Shown here: one piece after another, positions 7,627-16,828 of the stretch
Numbering within the stretch: position 1 is the first letter of the stretch
Layout of the letters: each line of letters begins with the position of its first letter
NCBI GenBank assembly: GCA_016712285.1
Contig: JADJRK010000003.1
Location: 1-34,422, forward strand
Length of the DNA: 34,422 nucleotides
Direction: 5' to 3'
DNA from: Planctomycetota bacterium
GTDB lineage: Bacteria > Planctomycetota > UBA8742 > UBA2392
Made by a program: the position numbers and the translations under genes
The notes under the pieces: model-generated
Seen by the model: only the letters and a program-made list of their open reading frames with translations
What the model was told of the DNA's origin: nothing
The model's database searches: none

Positions 7627-8703
7627 TTAAATCAATGAAAATAATAATATAAAAAAACTAATGGAATTTACAACAGAACTATAAGCAAAAAAAGCCTTAA
7701 AATAGTTTACATCAAATAGTAAACTTATTAAAAATAATATACTAAATAAAAATAATATATAAAATACTCATGAAAAATAAAAAAAAAAAGAACTTAAATT
7801 TAATAATATTATAAGTAAAAAATAAAAAAAAAAAACTAAAAAAAAAAATGTAGTATAAAATAGTATAGATATTAAGCTCAATCCTTTATAAACCTCGATT
7901 TTATAAAAATGAATTGGTGAGAACCCTAGTTTAAATAAAAACGCGATATTCAAGGATATGAATAATAGTAAAAATTGTGTATAATATACATTAGATATAT
8001 TTACATTATAGAAATAAAATAAATAATTTATTACTGCTCACTCAGTAGTATTAAAATAATATAAAAAATTTATTATTGAAAATACAAATAAAATAGAACT
8101 AAAAAATGCAGTTCAATACTGAAAGAATAACATAGATAAAAACTCATTAGTTTTTGAAAATAATTTTATAGAAATTTTTTTCTCATTATCTTTATAAAAG
8201 TTTGATGAGTTAACGAAATTATAAAATAATATACATGAACAAACCTCTAAGAAAAAAAAAAAAACTAATAAATTATTTGTTAAAAATATAAATGGTAAAA
8301 AACAACTTAAATTAATTAATGAAAAAAAAAAATCTGTTTTATAAACTTCATTACCAAATTTTAAAGAAGTTAATAATAATAAAAATACTAAATTTATTAC
8401 TACTAACATAAATATTAGAGAAAGATTAAAATTTGACAATCTTAGATTATTTCATCATAATGTATCAGAAAATCCTCTTATTAATACAATAAATAATACA
8501 ATTAGCGTTAAAATTAAAAAATTAACTCTAATATAAAAATCAAAGGACAATTTTTTAAAAATATTTTTACTCATAATAGTTTCTGTAAAAAGAAAACTTA
8601 AATTTATATTAAAAAAATTTACTTTATAAAAAAGAGTTCAAAAAAAAAAAAATAAATATATATATATTAATAGTATGTAATACTCTGAAAATATAATTAA
8701 CAT
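7627..8703 (-). CDS. nad2: NADH dehydrogenase subunit 2 (divergent, Ymf65-like)
   Basis: Complex I antiporter-like membrane subunit. Reading TGA as Trp fuses several apparent small frames into one of 358 residues from the ATG at 8703 (MLIIFSEYYILLIYIYLFFF) to TAA at 7627. It is almost entirely hydrophobic with many membrane segments. The family mark is FKLGFSPIHFYKIEVYKGLS (residues 257-276), matching the ND2 block KxGxxPxHxWxxDVYEG with its key lysine. The C-terminus contains KAFFAYSSVVNSISFFILL, like the KRxxAYSSI block of this family. In Tetrahymena this gene was long an unassigned ymf. It follows the probable rps10 gene by 10 bases and precedes the 181-residue ORF. Confidence 0.88.
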
Positions 8704-8713
8704 CAAAATAAAA

Positions 8714-9112
8714 TTAAAATTTTAGTGAGAAACTAGTTACTAACATTATTCTAACGTTATATAAACTCAATGTATTGAATTCAAAAAGATTTAGCATTTC
8801 TACACATTTTAATAAAATTAGTATATCACTAAACATAGTAATAACTTCATTTAGAATTAAAGTTAACTCTATCTTAAAAAGATGCTCCCTTAGATTATAT
8901 TGATGTTTTTTATGTCTATTAGGACTCTTTAATACATTTATGTTATTTATAAAATATTTTTTTTTTTTTATTATAAATTTTACTATCAATCTAATGTGTA
9001 AAAAATAAAATAATATAATTCTTAAATAAATATCATATTTGATTTTATTTTTTTTTTTACTAAAGTTATTTAATGGTGTTATATAAGATAGAATTATTTT
9101 ATTTTTATTCAA
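8714..9112 (-). CDS. rps10: Probable ribosomal protein S10 (uS10m)
   Basis: A 132-residue basic frame. Its middle reads VLKSPNRHKKHQYNLREHLF followed by KIELTLI, resembling the S10 block R-SPHVxKKSREQFExRxHKRLI that contacts the small-subunit head. The N-terminal part, IKYDIYLRIILFYFLHIRLIV, is lysine and aromatic rich. There is no in-frame ATG near the N-terminus; a stop (TAG) lies two codons upstream, so translation probably starts at TTG (9112) or an ATA shortly after, as allowed in ciliate mitochondria. nad2 begins 10 bases downstream. S10 identity rests on one motif and should be treated as probable. Confidence 0.6.
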   Translation of the reverse strand: MNKNKIILSYITPLNNFSKKKNKIKYDIYLRIILFYFLHIRLIVKFIIKKKKYFINNINVLKSPNRHKKHQYNLREHLFKIELTLILNEVITMFSDILILLKCVEMLNLFEFNTLSLYNVRIMLVTSFSLKF

Positions 9113-9125
9113 TTTCTACATAAAT

Positions 9126-9245
9126 CTATAAAGTACTCTTATTATCTAATAATTTAGCTAATGCTATTATTACACTTTTTAATGGTAAATTTTTAGTTTT
9201 TTTTTTTTTTTTTAAAGTTTTTATATTTTTAAAAAAATATAACAT
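9126..9245 (-). CDS. Possible very small ORF between rpl16 and rps10
   Basis: An ATG-started frame of 39 codons runs MLYFFKNIKTLKKKKKTKNL and then PLKSVIIALAKLLDNKSTL before TAG. The frame crosses a run of 17 A, so it is fragile to indels. The end looks like an amphipathic helix. It may be the beginning of the rps10 gene displaced by a homopolymer error, a separate tiny gene, or chance. It fills the gap between rpl16 and the probable rps10 gene. Confidence 0.25.
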   Translation of the reverse strand: MLYFFKNIKTLKKKKKTKNLPLKSVIIALAKLLDNKSTL

Positions 9246-9270
9246 ATTAAATTATTTTTAATTCTAACTC

Positions 9271-9681
9271 TTAACTATTTACATATAGCATTACATTGGA
9301 TTTAGATTGTAGTTTATAAATAATTCTGATGAATAGAATAGAATTAAACTTTATTCTTAAAATTGTATAATTTTTAGGCACTTCAACACCTCATTTCTTT
9401 AAAGAGCCTTTGCCTTTACCCATTCTAGAGTTTTTAGATTTTCTTGTTACCGGTGTGTTATATTTTAAAAATATTCAAAGATTATTTTTAATCAAATTAG
9501 ATTTATATTTAATAGTCTTTTTTATTAATTTTCTTACAAATTCAAAATAGCTGTATTCTATAAAATAATGTTTCCTTGTAATTATACTTACTTCTTTATT
9601 TTTATAAAATAAACTTTTAGTTTTTTTAAATCTTTTTTTAAAAGATATTTGTTTTTTTGTATTTAAATTTTTAAACCTCAT
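9271..9681 (-). CDS. rpl16: Ribosomal protein L16 (uL16m)
   Basis: L16 binds near the A-site tRNA in the large subunit. The frame is 136 residues from the ATG at 9681 (MRFKNLNTKKQISFKKRFKK) to TAA at 9271, with TGA=Trp at two places. The diagnostic part is PVTRKSKNSRMGKGKGSLKK followed by WGVEVPKNYTILRIK; TxKPxxxRMGKGKGxxxxWxxxVxxGxxxxE is the L16 signature. The middle, FEFVRKLIKKTIKYKSN, corresponds to the (IE)xARRAIxR helix. The length matches bacterial L16. It starts 26 bases after the ccmF stop on the same strand. Confidence 0.95.
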
Positions 9682-9707
9682 AATAAAACATTTTATTAAA
9701 TTTTTAT

Positions 9708-11174
9708 TTAAATTATATATTTAAAATTAAAAATTTTTTTTAAAATTAATTTTAAAAAAACAAGATAATATGTATACATTAAGAAAAATAAAAAAATAAT
9801 ATATATATCGTAAGTAAAAATATTTAAATTATTGCTGTACAAATAATTAGTATCTATAGACAAAGAGTTTTTAAATATATAAAAGGTATAAAATATAATA
9901 TTACTTTCTTGTCCTAAAAAATTTAAATTATCTACAAAAATGTTAAAGTAATAACTATTAGTAAGGTAATTATTTATATAAAAGTATGTATTTTTAGTAT
10001 ATTTTTGTAATTCTTGAACTATAGTATTATTTAAGTTAATATTTTTAATAAAGTTTAAAAAATAAATATTCTTTAAACTAAATATATAATAATAGAAAAT
10101 TACTAAAAATATAATTAAGTGTAAAAAAAAAAGGTTTCCTTTAGATTTAAAGAAACTAAAAAACTCTAAAGTAAAAACGTTTAATGTATTTGGTACGTAA
10201 AAAAAGAAAATATTTTTTTTTTTAAAAAAAAAAATAAAAACTAAACAATAAAATACAAATTTTAATATATTTAGGTTATCAATATTAAAATTATTTTTAT
10301 TTATTACAAATAGTATATATATTATTATGAAATTAATAAATATTGTATATAAATAAAATATTAAACATACAAAATTATTTATTTTATTAAGCCTTAGTAC
10401 AATTTTATGGTTTATTAAATAAAAATATATTAATATATATATATATATAATAAAATAAAATAAGTCATCTTTTAGGAATCCTAAAAAATTATGTATTGAT
10501 GTTAACAAATTATATCTAATTACTAATAAAAATAAAAATAAGTTTACGATTAAATATGAATCGTAATTAACAACAAAGTTTAAAATATTATACTTATTTA
10601 AATGCAATTTTAAAATTAAATAAAGTAGCGCATAAAAAGAAAAAATTTCTACTATATCTCAATTCCATCAACCACCTCAATCTAATTCTTGTTGGGCCCA
10701 GTATGCTCCTAGTAAAATGGAAATAGATAAAAAATTTATATTTATTTTTAATATTTTTTTAGAAACATTAAACATTAGTTTAACTTTTTTAAAAAAAATA
10801 TTAAAAATAATAGATTTACGAATAAATATATATCCCATGTATGAATAAGAAATGTATAAAAACCAGGGGTGAATAAAAAATACTCCATTAGTCAGCTTTA
10901 TATTTAAATTCTTTAAATATAAATATATATTTTCTACATTAATAGTATTTGTATTTAATTGATAGTTATAAAATAGATGTAAAGAAATAAAAAAAAAAAA
11001 AAAAAATTTCAATTCTTTTTTTATTAAAAATAATGTAATTAATAATAAAATATACATATTATATTTTACATCTACAATAAAAAGTAATATATTTCATATT
11101 AAATTAGTTTTAAAAAAAGAACAATTAAATAAATCTAAACAAAATCATATAATCAATAAAGTTAATATATATAT
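9708..11174 (-). CDS. ccmF: Cytochrome c maturation protein CcmF (YejR-like heme lyase subunit)
   Basis: CcmF delivers heme to apocytochrome c in system I maturation, in the inner membrane. The frame gives 488 residues with TGA=Trp. The tryptophan-rich signature GAYWAQQELDWGGWWNWDIV (residues 156-175) matches GxxWAxxxLGWGGxWxWDPVE of the family. Many hydrophobic segments surround it, with hydrophilic loops rich in Asn. No ATG opens the frame near the upstream stop; ATA codons at 11172-11174 and 11166-11168 are the likely starts, with an ATG at 11057 the only later alternative. The end agrees with the Tetrahymena yejR gene in general size. No other ccm gene is visible in the window, so partners must be nuclear or absent. 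Confidence 0.9.
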
Positions 11175-11184
11175 ATTAAAAATA

Positions 11185-11685
11185 TTAATTATAAAATATT
11201 CTTTTTTTTATTCTCTTTTTTATTCTTTTTTTTTTTTTTAAAAAATTTAATTTATATTTATTAAAAACTAAATTTATGTTAAATTGGGTGTTTAATGTTT
11301 TATTTAAAAAAACACCTAGTATAGTATTCATGTTTATATAGTTTTTAAAAAAAAAAAAATTAGTATTTTTTGTATTACTAATTTTAATAGTTTTTAAAAA
11401 TTTTATAAATAATTTTAAACCTTGCTTTGTAGATTTAACCGCTTTTTTTTTTATTTGTAACCTCAACAAAAGTAAACCTATAGAATAAAAAAACGATGAG
11501 TTTAAATTTTTAAAAAAAAAAAATATGTTATTTCTTGAATAAAAATAATATAAATTTATATTATTTTTATTCAAGAAATAACATAAATTTATATTATTTA
11601 TACTATTTTTAATAATAAATATTTGATATTTTTTTTTATTTGTATAAAAATTATTTAAATAAAAATTATATATATTTTTATACAA
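11185..11685 (-). CDS. Unassigned basic ORF, 166 residues, containing a long palindrome
   Basis: An ATG-started frame of 166 residues with a very basic C-terminus (KKKKRIKKRIKKRIFYN). The central part, SIGLLLLRLQIKKKAVKSTK followed by QGLKLFIKFLKTIKI, recalls faintly the SGxxGxKxxRKSTxxAAQ block of ribosomal protein S11, and the basic tail would fit, but this is weak. The N-terminal part is Asn, Tyr and Phe rich. A 62-bp perfect palindrome (11524-11585) lies in frame and encodes the region around NLCYFLNKNNINLYYFYSRN. The gene lies between trnH and ccmF on the minus strand; its stop is next to the ccmF start region. Probably a mitoribosomal protein; not identified. Confidence 0.6.
   Translation of the reverse strand: MYKNIYNFYLNNFYTNKKKYQIFIIKNSINNINLCYFLNKNNINLYYFYSRNNIFFFFKNLNSSFFYSIGLLLLRLQIKKKAVKSTKQGLKLFIKFLKTIKISNTKNTNFFFFKNYINMNTILGVFLNKTLNTQFNINLVFNKYKLNFLKKKKRIKKRIKKRIFYN
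11524..11585. repeat. 62-bp perfect palindrome
   Basis: Two 31-base arms, 11524-11554 and 11555-11585, are exact reverse complements with no spacer, centred on aaa|ttt. It lies wholly inside the 166-residue ORF and keeps its frame. A further partial copy of the arm (aaatttatattattt) follows at about 11585-11600. Such a perfect inverted repeat could extrude as a cruciform or fold the mRNA into a long hairpin. Confidence 0.97.
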
Positions 11686-11733
11686 AATATTTAATTCGAA
11701 TTTTTTTTTTTTTAAAATTATATAGTTTATTTG

Positions 11734-11805
11734 GGTAGATAATAGGACTTGAACCTATAACCTTCAGAATCACAATCTGATACTCTACCATTAAGTTATA
11801 TCTAC
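11734..11805 (-). tRNA. trnH: tRNA-His (GTG)
   Basis: Cloverleaf on the minus strand: acceptor gtagata/tatctac, anticodon arm caga-ttgtgat-tctg with anticodon GTG, T arm atagg-ttcaagt-cctat. The discriminator is C and an encoded G stands just 5' of the acceptor (11806), the typical extra G-1 of tRNA-His. It lies between nad3 and the 166-residue ORF. Confidence 0.97.
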
Positions 11806-11827
11806 CTATTTATTTTTATTAGAATTG

Positions 11828-12181
11828 TCAACTAAGAGCGTTAAATTGCCAATCATATAATAAAGAAAGTATTATAAATAATATAAAAATAATTAGAAAA
11901 AGATATTCAAAAATAGAAATATTCAACATATTAAATAATATAGGAAACAAAAAGGTAAATTCTATATCATATAGAATTAAAAATATACATAACATAGAAA
12001 AATTTATGTTTATTTGCATGTTTAATTCAGATAAAGTTTTGAAACCACATTCATAAAATTGTTTCTTTGATAAATGATTTTTTTTAGTATAAAAATATTC
12101 AGCACCTCATGTTAACAATCAAAAAATTATACTAAAAATAGCTACATTTTGTAATAAATATATTACTACTATATCACCCAT
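11828..12181 (-). CDS. nad3: NADH dehydrogenase subunit 3
   Basis: A small complex I membrane subunit of 117 residues, starting at the ATG at 12181 (MGDIVVIYLLQNVAIFSIIF). Conserved marks are QFYECGFKTL, the YECG loop with the cysteine that reports on the active/deactive switch, and FLILYDIEFTFLFPILF, matching FxxFDxExxFLFP. Three membrane segments are visible, as expected. The frame includes two TGA (Trp) codons early, which would truncate it to 63 residues under the standard code. It follows nad4L by 30 bases and precedes trnH by 22. Confidence 0.96.
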
Positions 12182-12211
12182 TCTTCTTTTTTTAGATTTA
12201 ATTTACTTAAA

Positions 12212-12559
12212 TCAAAAAAAATTATTTATAAAAATAGAATTTTTTTTTAGTAAAGAATTATTAAATAACTCACTTGAATTATTATCAATAAAATTATAGT
12301 TAAAGTTTAATGTACGAAATAAAATTAAAAGTAAAAAGGCAAAAGAAAATTCAAGACCAGCTAATCCTAAAATAAAAAATGTTATAGATGTAGTAGTTAT
12401 ATCATCAATATAAGAACCAAGTAGAATGCTTAAAGAATACAAAATTAATCAGGTTATTTCAGAATATAGCAGTAAATTTAAAAAATTATTAGGATTGAAT
12501 AAAAAACCAAATATTGATAATCAAAAAAGTAATAGAAAAAAATTTAATCAATTTAACAT
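12212..12559 (-). CDS. nad4L: NADH dehydrogenase subunit 4L (NuoK homologue, Ymf58-like)
   Basis: A 115-residue complex I membrane subunit, starting at the ATG at 12559 (MLNWLNFFLLLFWLSIFGFL; TGA=Trp). It has three hydrophobic segments. The two buried glutamates of the proton path are present: Glu34 in LLLYSEITWLI and Glu69 in FFILGLAGLEFSFAFLLLIL, 35 residues apart, close to the spacing in NuoK (Glu36 and Glu72). The segment ends with LFR, as in bacterial NuoK. The last 25 residues are polar and Asn rich, an extension. nad9 lies 13 bases downstream and nad3 follows, giving a complex I cluster nad9-nad4L-nad3. Confidence 0.87.
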
Positions 12560-12572
12560 AATAATAATTTAT

Positions 12573-13160
12573 TTATAATTCAATAACCTCACTTCTATTT
12601 ATTGAAACTTGACTATTAAATACATTGAAGAAAACCTCTTGTAAACCTTCAGAAGGGAAATCCTTTAACAAAGGATATTCATTTTTTGAATAATCTAATA
12701 ATAATTTTCTTGTATCCCGTTTATTAATAAAATGAATTCCATACATCTCACTTGTTTCTCTTTCTACTCACCCAGCGTTTTTATAAATTCAATCAACAGA
12801 TGATATATAATTGAAATTATTGTTTAAATAGTTATTTATTATTAAGAAGTAAGTTAATTTTAATTTTAAAGCATAAAAATAATAAGTATAAAATGTCAAT
12901 AATTTATTATTTTTTCAAAAAAAATTTAAAAAATTGCTTTTTTTTGTATATGATATTGTATCAATGGCTGAGTTGTCTATTAAAAATGATTCTGATAAAA
13001 ATATCTCATTTTTTAATATTATATTTAATAAGTAATTTCAATTTTTATCTATAAAAAATATAAAGTGATTTGAATGTAAAGTTTTAGATTTTCACATAAC
13101 TATAGAAGATTTTTCTAATATTAAAAATAAATTAATAGGTAATTTATATTCGTAATACAT
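12573..13160 (-). CDS. nad9: NADH dehydrogenase subunit 9 (NuoC/30 kDa homologue)
   Basis: A hydrophilic arm subunit of complex I, 195 residues from the ATG at 13160 (MYYEYKLPINLFLILEKSSI) to TAA at 12573. The frame runs through several TGA (Trp) codons, so it is invisible under the standard code. Conserved blocks: NAGWVERETSEMYGIHF (family WxxREVxDMxGIxF), then the DY and KDFPSEGLQEVFFN block (family RKDFPLxGYxEV). The N-terminal half is divergent. It is the first gene of the long minus-strand cluster and begins next to the divergent spacer facing cob, so its promoter probably lies in 13161-13512. Confidence 0.95.
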
Positions 13161-13512
13161 TCAACAATTTTCCTTTATTTATATAAAGGAAAATATATTT
13201 ATTTTCTAATAATACTCATTGAATTTTATGTATAAATGTGAAATATTTTAGTATAAATACTTTCATAATTACGGGTTTAAATAGAAAATAAATAAATTTT
13301 TCCTATATAAAGAAGATAGCAGTACCAAAAAAAAAAAAACATAAAAAATTTATTTTTTTAAAAAAAAAATATATCAAAAATAATAGTAAAATTTCTTTAA
13401 ATAAAAGAGTTTTTAATTTTTCTTTATTTTTATAAATTTAGTTTAATTAATTTTAAGAAATAAAATTATATTGTTAATTAGGAAATTAACTCACTAAACT
13501 TTATTTATTAAA
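13161..13512. promoter_or_regulatory. Divergent intergenic region between nad9 (-) and cob (+)
   Basis: A 352-bp spacer from which the minus-strand cluster (nad9 leftward) and the plus-strand cluster (cob rightward) diverge. No ORF or tRNA is seen. It holds a hairpin next to the nad9 start (13167-13194), several A/T homopolymers and a slightly more G/C-containing patch near 13310-13330 (gaagatagcagtacc). Position and size make it the best candidate in the window for bidirectional transcription start and possibly replication control. No consensus promoter can be named from one sequence. Confidence 0.5.
13167..13194. repeat. Inverted repeat (11-bp stem hairpin)
   Basis: Arms attttccttta and taaaggaaaat pair perfectly around a six-base loop (tttata). 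It lies directly upstream of the nad9 start in the divergent region. It could be a cruciform or transcript-start signal, or a terminator-like structure; its role is unknown. Confidence 0.75.
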
Positions 13513-14823
13513 ATGGAATGGCATAGAGGTCCTTACTATACTTTATCGATAAAATCTATTTTTAATTATTTTGCAATTTTATCAGTAAGTTTTCATGATA
13601 TTCATTCTTTATTCGGATTTTTTACATTTTTAATTGTAGCTTCTCAATTAGTTAGTGGAACTATGTTAGCCTTTAGTCTAATTCCTGAACCAATGCTTAT
13701 ACCTATGGTTAGAGAAGAAGAAGATCTAGAGGATTTATATACTGATGATTTTTTTTGATTACATGAAAGAGGTGTAGATTTAATATTTATATTCTCTTAT
13801 ATACATTTATTTAGAAAATTGTACCTAAATGTTTTTGAGTATGAGAATGAATCAGCTTGGAAAAGCGGTGTTTTTACATTTTTAATTTTTCAAGTAGTAG
13901 TTTTTTGTGGATTAGTTTTATGCGGTACTCATTTAAGTGAAATTACTTTAACAATTGCAGCTAATATTTTACATACTTTTTTTATGTTTAAGGGTAAATT
14001 TTATTGATGGGTTTTTACTGATAAACAACTAAATACTGATACTTTAATAAGATTAGCTTACGCGCATTATTTAGCTGCGTTTTTTATGGCTTACTTAGGT
14101 TTAATTCATGGTATAGATATGCATTATGATTGAAAAAATGAAACTACATTTGATGGAATTGATACCGAAATGGTTTGGTTTGACGAGGCACTCTCAAATG
14201 AACTTGGTCATTTTATTGATATAATATTAATAATAGTTTTTGTATGTTGGTTTGTTTATCCTGAACCAGAGGCTTTATCTTATGAAATTTTTATGTGAGG
14301 AGATATAGGTTTAATAACAGACGTGAGATATTATGGTGTTGCACCACATTGATATTTTAGGCCTTTTATGGCATGGTTAATTGCATGTCCACATCATAAA
14401 ACTGGAGTCTTTGGATTAATATTTTATTTTTTTGTTCTATTTTATCAACCAGTACTACATGGTACATCTGATCAAATTAATTATAATAAGAGAGTGTATT
14501 TTATATTTAATTATTTTATTAAAAGAAATAGATTCTTTCCCGCATCTTATTTTAACTTAGAATTAAATTTATATCATCATATTACATATAGTTTATTTAT
14601 AGGTTGTTGTTTATATGCAGCTTCCTTTTTACCATACGGTAGATTTTACAATAGACTAGGTGGTAATATAGGAATGTTATTGTCATATATATATGTTTTT
14701 ATTTACTTAGGTTTCCCTGTATTTAGAAGGCCTATTATTCTAGAGTTGTTTTTTTATTCATTATATTCAAGAACAAATTTTATCCATCAGTATAACTTTA
14801 CAAAATATACAGCGCTGAATTAA
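13513..14823 (+). CDS. cob: Apocytochrome b
   Basis: The quinol-oxidising core of the bc1 complex, 436 residues from the ATG at 13513 to TAA at 14823, with many TGA (Trp) codons. Heme-ligand histidine pairs are visible with the right spacing: THLSEITLTIAANILH, and AHYLAAFFMAYLGLIH, each with 13 residues between histidines, as in helices B and D. The N-terminus (MEWHRGPYYTLSIKSIFNYF) and the C-terminus are divergent, and loops are longer than in animal cytochrome b, which is typical of ciliates. WYFRPFMAWLIACP corresponds to the W(Y)xxPxxAxLRxIP block. It opens the plus-strand cluster. Confidence 0.95.
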
Positions 14824-14949
14824 ATATTATGATTTGTTTTTATAATTATATTTTAAATGTCGATAAAGTTTTCTTTACTTATAATATAAATTTTTTAATC
14901 ATAGAAAATTTTTTTTCTAGTTTCTTACACAACTTAAATATAAAATATA

Positions 14950-16797
14950 ATGATAAGTTCTTATTACAATAATTTATTAAATTTATTTAATTTTGAGTTT
15001 TTATTTAACATCAATTCTATAAATATTATATTTACCAATATTTCTTATATTTTTAATTATCCTATTTTTTTATTATTTGGTTTTTTTTTTTTTTTTACTA
15101 CACTAATTAGTTTAATTTTTATTTCTTATTTAGGTTTATATGGTGTTTTTTGGTTAAATCTAATTTCTTTATTTTTTTTATGAATATCGTATATCCCATA
15201 TTTAAACTTTATATTTAAGGATAATAATTTTTATTATATTACAATAGGGAAGTGAATGTATTTAAGTCAAAATTATAAAGTTTCTTTTGACTTTTTATTC
15301 GATAATGTATCGTTTAGTTTCTCGTTTCTAACATTAACAATAGCTATATTTGTGTATATTTATACTTTTTCTTATTTTAGGTACGAACCATTAGTAGAGA
15401 GATTAGTATTATTTCTAAATGCATTTATTATAAGTATGGTTTTTTTAGTTTCTTCTGGTAATTTTATTATGCTATTCTTAGGTTGGGAAATGATAGGTTT
15501 AACTTCATTTTTATTAATTAATTTTTGATCAACAAGAGTTGGAACTTTAAAGGCGGCTTTTAAAGCTTACTCATTTAATAAAGTTAGTGATTTTTTTTTA
15601 TTTTTTGCTATTTTACTAAGTTTTCATTTAACATATACATTAGATATAATAACATTTTTGTCGACTATTCAAATGTATACTTCCTATTATATATATATAT
15701 TTAATATTAAATTTAATACTATAGAAATTATTTCATTACTTTTACTAGGATCTGCATTCATAAAATCTGCTCAATTTGGTGCGCATATATGATTGCCTGA
15801 TTCAATGGAAGCTCCTGTACCTGCGTCTGCTCTAATTCATTCTGCTACTTTAGTTTCTGCTGGTATTTATCTATTACTAAGGTTTAATAATTTATTTGAT
15901 CATTCAAGTTATAGTTATTTATTAATATCTATAATTGGATCTTTTACAGCTCTTTATGGTGGGTTAACATCTATGTTCCAATCTGATGTTAAAAGAATAT
16001 TAGCTTATTCAACAATTAGTCATTGCGGATTTTTAATGGTTATGTATACAACTGGAGTTTTAGAATATGTAGTATTATATTTATATATCCACGGCTTCTT
16101 TAAAGCTGCTACATTTCTTTGCGTTGGTAATATTATAAGATTTTCTAGAAACATTCAAGACTATAAAAGGATGGGTTTTTTCTATAAATTTTTACCATTT
16201 GAGGCATTTAGTTGTTTTATTTGTTTAATAAATTTAGGTGGGTTACCATTAACATTAGGTTTTTACAGCAAACATCTATTATTGTTAACATTAAATAGTA
16301 ATTATTTTTTATACTATTTAATACTTATAAATTGTATACTAGCAGCATTAACAGGCTTATACTATTCTTCTAAATTATATTATTATGTATTTTTTGATTT
16401 TAAAAAATCTAAAAAAATTTTATACCAACAAGCGCAACAAAATACTTTAAATTCAAAGTTTTACTCAAATACAACGTTTATTGCTAATATATCTATTACC
16501 GGTTTAATATTAACATCATATACTATAATTTTGTATTTATTTTCTTTATACAATTTAAATATAGAAAATTATAGTGATTTTTCTAAAGGATATGTAAATA
16601 TAAATTATATTTATATTTATATTTCTCAAATAAGTTACCTTAATAATTTAAGTTATTTAAATTGAATAATAATTTTATTAGCTATTACTATTATTTTTTC
16701 TAAATGACGATTTAATTCCTTTAATTATACTTTATATAAAAATATATATTTTATTATAATTTTTAGTTTTTTTATATTTAATTTATCTTTAATTTAA
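14950..16797 (+). CDS. nad5: NADH dehydrogenase subunit 5 (main part)
   Basis: Antiporter-like membrane subunit of complex I, 615 residues from the ATG at 14950 to TAA at 16797. Conserved blocks: NFIMLFLGWEMIGLTSFLL with the key glutamate, KSAQFGAHIWLPDSMEAPVP followed by ASALIHSATLVSAGIYLL, SDVKRILAYSTISHCGFLM, and LYIHGFFKAATFLCVG. Nearly all of the protein is membrane-spanning. It ends after a hydrophobic segment (YFIIIFSFFIFNLSLI), without an evident long lateral helix and final membrane segment that end ND5 in most organisms. That part may be supplied by the separate ORF at 32742-33050. The 126 bases before the gene hold nothing recognisable. Confidence 0.97.
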
Positions 16798-16828
16798 ATT
16801 TTATTAATATTTTTATAACAATTTCTTT

